Source: an uncultured Bacilli bacterium
GTDB lineage: Bacteria > Bacillota_I > Bacilli_A > RF39 > UBA660
DNA: 13,850 nucleotides
Assembly (NCBI GenBank): GCA_944371545.1
Contig: CALVXT010000014.1
Coordinates: 1-13,850, forward strand
Reading direction: 5' to 3'
Numbering within the stretch: position 1 is the first letter of the stretch; the number at the start of each line of letters is the position of its first letter. The notes beneath the pieces were generated by a model. The model saw only the letters and a program-made list of their open reading frames with translations. It did not search any database and had not been told where the DNA came from. A program made the translations under genes and the position numbers. Positions 1 to 5,512 of the stretch are shown here, in pieces.

Positions 1-37
1 TTAAATTTTTTTTACAACGCCATCGCTCTTCATGTCT

Positions 38-87
38 CACGTGCATAGCACGTGGTTTTATAAGTAGCTGCCTACCCAGGCGGCTAC
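38..87 (+). ncRNA. 3' part of an unidentified structured RNA
   Basis: Two tight hairpins follow each other here. The first is a perfect 7-bp stem, CACGTGC/GCACGTG (38-44 with 48-54), closing a 3-nt loop. The second is a 10-bp stem (64-73 with 78-87) closing the loop ACCC, with a single T-G wobble. Both are much richer in G+C than the surrounding DNA, and a strong terminator follows within 6 bases. This hairpin-hairpin-terminator order, with no long reading frame, suggests the 3' end of a non-coding RNA transcribed on the + strand from beyond the left edge. I do not recognise the family: there is no tRNA-like end, and I could not match it to tmRNA, SRP RNA, RNase P RNA or 6S RNA. It could instead be the 3' UTR of a gene outside the window. 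Confidence 0.4.
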
Positions 88-92
88 ATAAT

Positions 93-128
93 AAAGATCT
101 TTCTAAATTTTCAGAAAGATCTTTTTTT
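93..128 (+). terminator. Strong rho-independent terminator
   Basis: A perfect 12-bp inverted repeat (93-104 with 113-124, sequence AAAGATCTTTCT and its complement) closes an 8-nt loop. A run of seven T (122-128) ends it on the + strand. It ends whatever is transcribed rightward from the left edge. Read on the minus strand, the same stem is followed only by a weak T-rich stretch (CTTTATTATG), so it may also serve as a poor terminator for the minus-strand lipoprotein gene that ends at 245. Confidence 0.8.
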
Positions 129-244
129 AAATTCAACATTTTTTAATTGTTCATCTATTCAATTTAAAAACTCGTCGTTCTTAAATCTTTATAACCATTT
201 CTTTTTTATCACATAGACTAACTACACAAATATAGAAATCCATT

Positions 245-889
245 TTACCATCTACTACAGTTTAAATGATATTCTTCGCAGATTTCTTCTGTTAAAAGTT
301 CAGGTTCACTTAAAGCTTCTCCACACGGACCTGTTCGTAAATAGGCTCCTTCTTGGATAAAAATCGTATCAATATTTTTTTCAAAAGCTTCAATGCCTTC
401 TTCTAACTTTACATTTAACTCTGGATATTTTTCTGGTTCTTTCAATACAATTGTATGATACTCATAACCAAATTCATGATTTTCAAATGTTGGAAGGAAA
501 TTTCCTACTCCAAAAGAAGATGTGTCACTCCATCCATTAAACTTTTCTAAAGCTTTATTTTCTTTTTCTTCATCAAAAGTTAGTTGTAAGTATATTTCAT
601 TCCATTCATGTGGAGCAATTTCAATACTACCAACATTAATTCTAGGATAACCAGCATCAGTAATTTCAATTTTCTCTCCTAATATTTCTTCAGCATTTGA
701 AGGAAACATCCAGCCTCCACATAAAGTAGAATGTCTTGATTGATACACAGAAATATTTTCATTTAAATTTATTTGATAAGTTGGTAATGACTCATTCGGT
801 TCGTTTTCAAAAACTTCCTCTTCATTTTTACAACCAGTCATTCCACATAATAAGACTCCACACAATAAAATTAAACAAATTTTTTTCAA
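245..889 (-). CDS. Small lipoprotein of unknown function
   Basis: This is a secreted, membrane-anchored protein of about 214 residues. The start chosen is the TTG at 889-887. The only good ribosome binding site, AAGGAG at 904-899, is 9 nt from it but directly abuts the longer TTG start at 898. From 889 the protein begins MKKICLILL, then a short hydrophobic segment and the lipobox MTGC, whose Cys (residue 20) would be lipidated and become the mature N terminus after signal peptidase II cleavage. The mature part is acidic and hydrophilic, with Glu-rich stretches, a few Cys and a C-terminal NCSRW. I recognise no domain. It is the last gene of a minus-strand run after the flavin reductase and broken vanZ-like genes, but a TGATATAAT box just upstream suggests its own promoter. 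Confidence 0.75.
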   Translation of the reverse strand: MKKICLILLCGVLLCGMTGCKNEEEVFENEPNESLPTYQINLNENISVYQSRHSTLCGGWMFPSNAEEILGEKIEITDAGYPRINVGSIEIAPHEWNEIYLQLTFDEEKENKALEKFNGWSDTSSFGVGNFLPTFENHEFGYEYHTIVLKEPEKYPELNVKLEEGIEAFEKNIDTIFIQEGAYLRTGPCGEALSEPELLTEEICEEYHLNCSRW

Positions 890-910
890 TTTTCTCAACT
901 CCTTATCCTT

Positions 911-919
911 ATTATATCA
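911..919 (-). promoter_or_regulatory. Extended -10 promoter candidate for the lipoprotein gene
   Basis: Read on the minus strand, TG-A-TATAAT is a consensus extended -10 element; the hexamer is 916-911. Transcription would start near 904, giving a leader of about 15 nt before the TTG at 889. That leader just contains the AAGGAG ribosome binding site and supports the shorter start. I see no convincing -35 box, which extended -10 promoters tolerate. The element lies partly beyond the stop of the preceding gene (926-928). Confidence 0.4.
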
Positions 920-925
920 TGTGTT

Positions 926-1456
926 TTACTCAAAATCTTCTTGATTTTCTAAAGAAACTTTAAGATTTTTATCCACTTTTACTTTATATGTTCTTTCTTC
1001 TTCTAAATCTCCACTCCCTGAAAGAATAAAACGAATAGTTATATTAGTTGTGCCTTCTTGTAAGGGAATTAAAAAGAATTCAAATACATTATGATTTTCA
1101 CGATAATAAATAGGATTTTCAACTTTTAACACTTCTTCATTTTCTATCTTTACTTCACTAATATAATATCCCTCTTTTTTTATTTTTATAGATTCATATT
1201 TGGCTTTTTTTATACAATCTAACCCACTATCTATCAAAGTAGATATCTGAACGACTTCTTCATTCAAAAAATCTTTTAATAATCTTCTTTCATTTCCAAT
1301 TTGAATATAGTAGACATCACTTTTAGGACAAGGAAAAAAATATTCATAATAGTCATCTTCATAAAATTTTTCCATTTCTCCAACACAATTTTTAGATAAA
1401 TCAAGAAACTGAAAAGTATTTTGTTCAATAGTTTTTTCCTTAAAACCCCAATACAA
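926..1456 (-). CDS. C-terminal domain fragment of the frameshifted VanZ-like protein
   Basis: The frame opens after a TAA and has no start codon with a ribosome binding site, so it is read here as the continuation of the VanZ-like gene. After two residues of the last membrane helix it encodes a soluble region of about 170 residues. The last ~75 residues alternate in a beta-strand pattern (EVKIENEEVLKVE, then QEGTTNITIRFILSG, then RTYKVKV), which resembles bacterial Ig-like domains where GTT precedes a final strand. By topology it would lie outside the membrane. A C-terminal module of this size is not part of the usual short VanZ protein. The Ig-like assignment is inference from strand pattern only. 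Confidence 0.45.
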   Translation of the reverse strand: MYWGFKEKTIEQNTFQFLDLSKNCVGEMEKFYEDDYYEYFFPCPKSDVYYIQIGNERRLLKDFLNEEVVQISTLIDSGLDCIKKAKYESIKIKKEGYYISEVKIENEEVLKVENPIYYRENHNVFEFFLIPLQEGTTNITIRFILSGSGDLEEERTYKVKVDKNLKVSLENQEDFE

Positions 1457-1881
1457 AAAATGATAAGTATTTTAAAAATCTTTTTTCTTTCTAAGCATTT
1501 AAATCCAATATATGCTCCTAAAAAATTTAAGAGAAAGTCATCAATATCAAACGACCCGATTGTTAAGAGGAATTGGCAAAATTCGATAAGAAAAATTAAA
1601 TTAAATATCGTGAATAAATAATGAGATATTTTGTTTTGTTTTTTAAATAAAGTTGGCAAAAAATAACCAAAAGGCATAAACAAGAAAAAATTTCCTAAAA
1701 TATTTATTAAGATATCAAAGGTTTCAACATTTCTTATCATATATAAAATTGATTTTAAAGGGATTAAGTTTACATACCATTTTGTATAATATTCAAACAC
1801 TCCTTCTTCAAAGATAAAATGAGCTGTAGAAAGACGATTAAATATCGTAATATAAAACAAAAAAAATGAGATATATTCCAA
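1276..1881 (-). CDS. VanZ-domain fragment (middle piece of the frameshifted gene)
   Basis: This frame holds the VanZ core: NLIPLKS at residues 38-44, a helix with N..GN...FMPFG at 60-72, then E100 and Q103, the DIDD motif at 112-115, and N119/G122 in the last core helix. These polar residues in membrane segments are the VanZ family signature. VanZ itself lowers teicoplanin binding in enterococci, and relatives affect susceptibility to lipoglycopeptides and some lipophilic agents, but the biochemical activity is unsettled. The TTG at 1881 has no ribosome binding site and cuts the first helix, so it is not the real start. After residue 142 the frame is a low-complexity shadow of the neighbouring C-terminal domain frame. 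Confidence 0.5.
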   Translation of the reverse strand: MEYISFFLFYITIFNRLSTAHFIFEEGVFEYYTKWYVNLIPLKSILYMIRNVETFDILINILGNFFLFMPFGYFLPTLFKKQNKISHYLFTIFNLIFLIEFCQFLLTIGSFDIDDFLLNFLGAYIGFKCLERKKIFKILIIFCIGVLRKKLLNKILFSFLIYLKIVLEKWKNFMKMTIMNIFFLVLKVMSTIFKLEMKEDY

Positions 1882-1947
1882 AAAAGAAAAAAATTATTCT
1901 TAAATCTTTGTTTCTTTCTTTCATTCTATATACCTCATTTCACCATT

Positions 1948-2514
1948 TTATTTTTTTAATTGAAATCCATCTTTAAAGGCTTCACCAACACGCTCGCCAA
2001 TTTTATAATATCCGTGGGTAAATGGGTCAAAAGCAATAGCATCGACTAAAGAAATATCTACTTTCTCACCATTCATCACTTTTTCATCAGCTGTAACTTT
2101 AACAATTTTTCCAATCACACCACATCCTGTCTCATCATTTTGGTATTCAATAAATTCACATTCCATGCAAATTGGAAACTCATTAATAATTGGAGCATCT
2201 ACTACAGAAGACTTGGTTGCTGTAAGATTACTGCATTCAAATTTATTTTTCGTATTATTTCCTGAAACTACACCAAAATAATCTGCTTCAACTACGTGCT
2301 TAGCATTCGCAATACTTACAGTAAAGGCTTTTCTTTCTTTAATATTTTTAACCGTTTTATGATTTTCTGACAAATTTAAAACTATTTCATTTCTTTCTAG
2401 CATCATTCCCCAAGCAGCATTCATCACATCGATTGTATCATCTTCATTATATGTTGCAATCATAAGTACAGGTATTGGAAAAATAGCCTCTGTCGTTTTA
2501 ATTTCTTTTCTCAT
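1948..2514 (-). CDS. Flavin reductase-like (flavoredoxin-type) FMN-binding protein
   Basis: The protein has 188 residues, with an AGGTAGGA ribosome binding site before ATG 2514. It matches the FMN-binding split-barrel proteins of the flavin reductase-like/flavoredoxin family: an N-terminal IFPIPVLMIATYN strand, MNAAWGMM at about residues 32-39, ..NLSENHKTVKNI.. followed by AFTVSIANAKHVVEADYFG in the middle, and a late strand pair with CMECEFIEY and GVIGKIVKV. Members bind FMN and transfer electrons between NAD(P)H or ferredoxin-type donors and flavin; the specific partner cannot be read from sequence. The C-terminal PFTHGYYKIGERVGEAF is typical of the clostridial branch. It is cytosolic, with no signal peptide, and is first in a minus-strand run, 23 nt before the broken vanZ-like gene. 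Confidence 0.8.
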   Translation of the reverse strand: MRKEIKTTEAIFPIPVLMIATYNEDDTIDVMNAAWGMMLERNEIVLNLSENHKTVKNIKERKAFTVSIANAKHVVEADYFGVVSGNNTKNKFECSNLTATKSSVVDAPIINEFPICMECEFIEYQNDETGCGVIGKIVKVTADEKVMNGEKVDISLVDAIAFDPFTHGYYKIGERVGEAFKDGFQLKK

Positions 2515-2560
2515 ATTTTTTCCTACCTTTCAAATTTATCGTACCATATCTTAAAATAAA

Positions 2561-2566
2561 ATTATA
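2561..2566 (-). promoter_or_regulatory. -10 box candidate for the flavin reductase gene
   Basis: A perfect TATAAT on the minus strand lies 47 bases before the ATG at 2514. No good -35 box is visible at 16-18 bases (GAATCA is the nearest), so this is a weak call. In an A/T-rich genome such hexamers also occur by chance. Confidence 0.3.
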
Positions 2567-2716
2567 GGCTTTTTGGCTTTCTTTGATTCATATAAAACAC
2601 ATACAGCAAAAATTATCTACTAGAAATTGTTTCTATATCTTTCGTAAACCCATTTGCATTTTCTTGCTTTCTTTCCTGATAAATTTTATTTTATCTTCAT
2701 AACTTAATTTTAATAT

Positions 2717-2756
2717 ATAAAAAACTCCGTTTCTATTTTGTCCAAGAAACAGGGTT
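2717..2756 (-). terminator. Rho-independent terminator of the rlmD-HAD operon
   Basis: On the minus strand AACCCTGTTTCT pairs with AGAAACGGAGTT (2756-2745 with 2734-2723; one mismatch and one wobble) around a 10-nt loop, followed by a T-rich tail (2724-2719). It lies about 146 bases beyond the HAD stop, in the right orientation to end the rlmD, DUF3592-like, HAD transcript. Confidence 0.65.
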
Positions 2757-2793
2757 CATATCAAAAATCAGATAGTTCTTTTTTGTCCTATCA

Positions 2794-2821
2794 TATATTA
2801 TGTAAAATTTTTCATAATATA
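2794..2821. repeat. AT-rich 9-bp perfect inverted repeat
   Basis: TATATTATG (2794-2802) and its exact complement CATAATATA (2813-2821) flank a 10-nt spacer, TAAAATTTTT, which is itself nearly self-complementary. On the + strand CTTTTTC follows, so it might act as a weak terminator facing the HAD operon, or as a protein-binding palindrome. The low complexity makes chance a real alternative. Confidence 0.35.
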
Positions 2822-2901
2822 CTTTTTCAATTTAAAAAGAATTTATTTCTTTAAACCGTTATACCACACATTCTTAGAAAGAAGCAAATTACAATTAGAT
2901 T

Positions 2902-3486
2902 TTAAAATTCTTTTTCTAACACTTTTTTTAGGTCATCAATGGAATGAAACACAAAACTTTTTATTCCACATTTACTTGCCTCTAAAACATTACTCTTTCG
3001 ATCATCAAAAAATACTGTTTCTTCTTTCTTTAAACAAAATCTATTCATTAACAGCTCATAAATTTTTTTATCCGGTTTAATTAAATGTTCCTGAAAAGAA
3101 TAAATTCCTCCTGTAAAAATTTCTGAAATGTTTATTTTCTTATAAATATACTGATAACTATCTTCTGTAATATTTGTTAACAAATATAATTGATATCCTT
3201 TAGCTTTTAATTTTTTTATATATTCATAATTTTCTTTAATTAAAGGATAAGATAGATATAAATTTTCTTTTTTTAAAATAAATTCTATATCTTTATATTC
3301 TTTTTCTGATTTTAATGAATCTATATGTTGTTGAACAGAAATCTCCCCTAATAAACATTTTTTAAAATTGCCACCATAAGCTTTTTTATAAATATTTTTA
3401 CAATCTTTATGTAATAGCTTTTCTATATTTTTTAAGCTATCATCAAAAAGAATTCCTCCAACATCAAATATTATATTTTTAATCAT
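2902..3486 (-). CDS. HAD-superfamily hydrolase
   Basis: This 194-residue cytosolic protein has the four HAD motifs in order. Motif I is FDVGGIL with the nucleophile D8, motif II is YLLTN with T104, motif III is K137 in IKPDK, and motif IV is FFDDRKSN with D161 and D162. Residues ~15-90 form a helical cap of the small type, as in subfamily IA phosphatases. The second acid of motif I is Gly (DVGG instead of DxD), a variant seen in a FD.GGV/L branch of HAD proteins. That Asp normally acts as general acid/base in phosphatases, so phosphatase turnover is not assured. Substrate unknown. AAGGAGG precedes the ATG. It lies 31 nt after the DUF3592-like gene and is last in the rlmD operon. Confidence 0.82.
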   Translation of the reverse strand: MIKNIIFDVGGILFDDSLKNIEKLLHKDCKNIYKKAYGGNFKKCLLGEISVQQHIDSLKSEKEYKDIEFILKKENLYLSYPLIKENYEYIKKLKAKGYQLYLLTNITEDSYQYIYKKINISEIFTGGIYSFQEHLIKPDKKIYELLMNRFCLKKEETVFFDDRKSNVLEASKCGIKSFVFHSIDDLKKVLEKEF

Positions 3487-3517
3487 AAATCCTCCTTATA
3501 ATTTTTTTATTATACAA

Positions 3518-4204
3518 TTAATTTAAAATTTCGATATCTACAACATATTTCTTTTTGTTTTTTCGATCTATATACACTGGAAAAGTTTTGATATTTTTCT
3601 GACGTATAATATCTTCGGGATCTGTCCATAAATTTACACTTTTATAAATATATTTTTTTTGATCTACAGGATCAATCCATTCACAGATTATTTTATAAGG
3701 ATGACATTCATTTATACTATAGGAAGTATTAATAATAGTCTTTAAATAAATTGCTTCTATTTTAATACCTTGTTCTTTTAATTTTTTTGTTGTTTTCTTT
3801 CTATGAAATTTTCTATATAAACCTATACCTCCTATCGAGAAAAAGATTAAACCTAAACCTGGAAATATCAACACCAATAAATCCAATGATTTTACTCCAA
3901 TCATTTCTGGATTATCTTTATCGTAATAAATAGTAATTTTTTTCCCTTCATAAAAATCAGAAGAATAGTTATGCATCACTGATTGATACTCTTTTTGATC
4001 AATCGTATAAGAAACATATATATCATATGTTGTGTTTCCATCATTTTCATTATGAAAACTTATTTGTTCAATAACACCAATGGTTTCTTCTTTATTTTCA
4101 TAATTTAAGACATCTACACATAAAAAAATACCTATGATAATAAAAATAATGCCAAAAAGCGCAAAAAAGCCTAATAATATATATTCATTTTTGTTAGTTT
4201 TCAT
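3518..4204 (-). CDS. Membrane protein with two DUF3592-like domains
   Basis: This is a 228-residue protein with two membrane helices (about 8-32 and 108-131). Each helix is followed by a DUF3592-like module. The first (about 40-104) has the hallmark order: TIGVIEQISF, then DIYVSYTIDQKEYQS, then KKITIYYDKDNPE. The second (about 146-225) repeats the plan in diverged form: IKIEAIYLKT, then YKIICEWIDPVDQKKYIYKS, then FPVYIDRKNKKKYVVD. The family has no established function; its beta-rich domain sits beside the membrane. Its ATG overlaps the TGA of rlmD (ATGA at 4204-4201), so it is translationally coupled to that gene although no functional tie is known. The domain call rests on motif resemblance. 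Confidence 0.7.
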   Translation of the reverse strand: MKTNKNEYILLGFFALFGIIFIIIGIFLCVDVLNYENKEETIGVIEQISFHNENDGNTTYDIYVSYTIDQKEYQSVMHNYSSDFYEGKKITIYYDKDNPEMIGVKSLDLLVLIFPGLGLIFFSIGGIGLYRKFHRKKTTKKLKEQGIKIEAIYLKTIINTSYSINECHPYKIICEWIDPVDQKKYIYKSVNLWTDPEDIIRQKNIKTFPVYIDRKNKKKYVVDIEILN

Positions 4205-5412
4205 ATTTCATTCTCCATTTTTTTACTTAATATACATACACATTCAATATGTTTTGTAAATGGAAACATATCATATGCTTTAAATGATGTTAAAGTATAC
4301 GTTTCAATTAAATCTTGTAAATCTCTTGCTAAGGTTTTTGGATTACAAGAAATGTAAATGATTTTTTCAAATTTATTTTCTTTTAAAACTTTTCTTACAT
4401 TTTTATGTAGCCCACTTCGTGGTGGATCTACGATTACTTTATTCGCTTTTAAAGGAATTTTTTCTAGGATATCTTCTACTTTTCCGAGATGAAAAGACAC
4501 GTTAGATATTTTGTTTAAAGAAGCATTGTAATTGGCATTTAAAATCGCATTTTGATTTAGTTCAATTCCAAGAACTTGCTTGGTTATTCTAGCTAACTTT
4601 AAAGAAAAATACCCTACTCCACAATAAAGGTCATATAAAATATCTTCTTCTTTAAATTCTTTTTCAATGTCTAATGCAATTTTCTCAGCAATATCTATAT
4701 TTACTTGAAAAAAACTATTTGCATGTACTTTATAAAAGATGTGATTGATGTGTTCTATGAAAAATGAAGAATTATACACACATTTGTTATTCCATATAAT
4801 TCCTGCAATTTTATGTTTTTCAATTATTTTTTTTTCTATCTCCATCTTTTCTTTCGTATTTATAGATAAAAGAAGTTCATCATTTTGATTGGCTCTTATA
4901 GTCATGTCGCCATTTTTTATATGGAAAAGAGAAAAATCTTTCATCAAATTTTGAATTGCTGGTTTAGCAAGTAAACAATTTTTTATCGGAACAAACTGAT
5001 GAGTTTCTTCTTTATAATAACCAAGTTGCCCATTTTCTATTTTTAAACTTATTTTGTTCCGATACCCATAAGCATGAGAACTTTTTGTTATTTCAAATTC
5101 TTTAATGGGTAGATTATTCTTTTTAAAAAGTTCTTTTAACATCTCTTTTTTTAAAGATAAACTTTCTTCATAAGACATGATATCTAAAGCACATCCTCCA
5201 CATTCCTTTGAAAAAGGACAAAGAGATGTTTTTCTTATTGGACTTGCGTTTAAAACTTCTGTTGTTTCATAAATAGAAAATCTTTTTTCATCTTGCAATA
5301 GTTTTGCTTCAACGAGTTCTCCTGGTAAAGCTTTTTTCACAAAACATACCTTTTCCGATACGTAACTTATTCCTCTTCCTTCATAATCCATTTTTTCAAT
5401 TTTTAGTTTCAC
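4201..5412 (-). CDS. rlmD: 23S rRNA (uracil-5-)-methyltransferase, RlmD/RlmCD type
   Basis: This SAM-dependent enzyme forms 5-methyluridine in 23S rRNA. In B. subtilis the single homologue RlmCD modifies both U747 and U1939; whether this one is dual cannot be told. The start is the GTG at 5412: AAGGTG lies 6 nt upstream and the product begins VKLKIEKMDYEGRG, the usual TRAM-domain opening. A longer frame to 5532 lacks a binding site and would run into the divergent promoter region. In 403 residues it shows an N-terminal TRAM domain, Fe-S cluster cysteines C65, C71 and C74 (CPFSKECGGC) with C146 as fourth ligand, the SAM motif DLYCGVG near 261, DPPRSG at 329-334, catalytic Cys 356 in SCNPKTLARD, and Glu 390 in HIECVC. 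All key residues are present. It heads the operon with the DUF3592-like and HAD genes. Confidence 0.92.
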   Translation of the reverse strand: MKLKIEKMDYEGRGISYVSEKVCFVKKALPGELVEAKLLQDEKRFSIYETTEVLNASPIRKTSLCPFSKECGGCALDIMSYEESLSLKKEMLKELFKKNNLPIKEFEITKSSHAYGYRNKISLKIENGQLGYYKEETHQFVPIKNCLLAKPAIQNLMKDFSLFHIKNGDMTIRANQNDELLLSINTKEKMEIEKKIIEKHKIAGIIWNNKCVYNSSFFIEHINHIFYKVHANSFFQVNIDIAEKIALDIEKEFKEEDILYDLYCGVGYFSLKLARITKQVLGIELNQNAILNANYNASLNKISNVSFHLGKVEDILEKIPLKANKVIVDPPRSGLHKNVRKVLKENKFEKIIYISCNPKTLARDLQDLIETYTLTSFKAYDMFPFTKHIECVCILSKKMENEI

Positions 5413-5431
5413 TTTAATCACCTTATTATTT

Positions 5432-5437
5432 ATTATA
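5432..5437 (-). promoter_or_regulatory. -10 box candidate for rlmD
   Basis: TATAAT on the minus strand lies 20 bases before the GTG start. The transcript would start only about 13 nt before the gene and would still include AAGGTG. The -35 region (TTTCGT) is poor. The box lies in the 100-bp divergent gap shared with gerA. Confidence 0.3.
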
Positions 5438-5490
5438 AAGGATTTTTTTCTTTTACGAAATAAAATAGGTTTAAATTTAACAAAAATTTC

Positions 5491-5497
5491 CATACTA
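5491..5497 (+). promoter_or_regulatory. Sigma-G-like -10 box (CATACTA) for the germination operon
   Basis: CATACTA is the classic -10 element of forespore sigma-F/sigma-G promoters, and germinant receptor operons are sigma-G dependent in Bacillus. It lies 15 bases before the gerA ATG (5513). At the expected -35 position the sequence around GGTTTA (5468-5473) is only a partial match to the sigma-G -35 box. The leader would be about 10 nt, which would start inside or next to the GGTGA ribosome binding site, so either the start site is slightly earlier or the match is fortuitous. Confidence 0.4.
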
Positions 5498-5512
5498 AAA
5501 GTGGTGAATGAT

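Larger units (their letters stand above)
926..1924 (-). pseudogene. VanZ-like membrane protein gene with two homopolymer frameshifts
   Basis: The natural start is the ATG at 1924-1922, with GAGGT seven bases upstream and 23 nt after the flavin reductase stop. From there MKERNKDLRIIFFFFGIYL reads into a T8 run (1866-1859). Removing one T joins it to the VanZ frame as ...LIFLFYITIFNR, the usual first membrane helix of VanZ proteins. A second break lies at a T6 run (1460-1455): adding one T joins helix residues KILIIF to LYWGFKEK and the C-terminal domain. The two shifts cancel, so 926-1924 is exactly 333 codons including the stop. The coding quality of all three pieces argues for one recent gene of about 332 residues. 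The breaks may be true mutations, phase-variable slippage tracts or assembly errors in homopolymers. The sequence cannot tell these apart. Confidence 0.6.
2515..2901. other. Non-coding spacer between the HAD and flavin reductase genes
   Basis: I see no credible gene in these 387 bases on either strand. The segment contains a terminator for the HAD operon (2717-2756), an AT-rich inverted repeat (2794-2821) and a candidate -10 box (2561-2566). The rest is low-complexity A/T sequence. Confidence 0.6.

Noticed and set aside
14..20. Seven bases ACAACGC shared between the left edge and the antisense of the surface-protein end (near 12319-12325), as a possible template repeat
   Set aside because: A 7-base match is expected by chance in a window of this size, and the flanking bases do not align.
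736..963. Open frame on the + strand
   Set aside because: Lies antisense to the lipoprotein gene and the end of the vanZ-like gene, with no ribosome binding site or recognisable protein; treated as a shadow.
1421..1621. Open frame on the + strand
   Set aside because: Antisense to the VanZ core with low-complexity Lys/Ile composition; a shadow frame.
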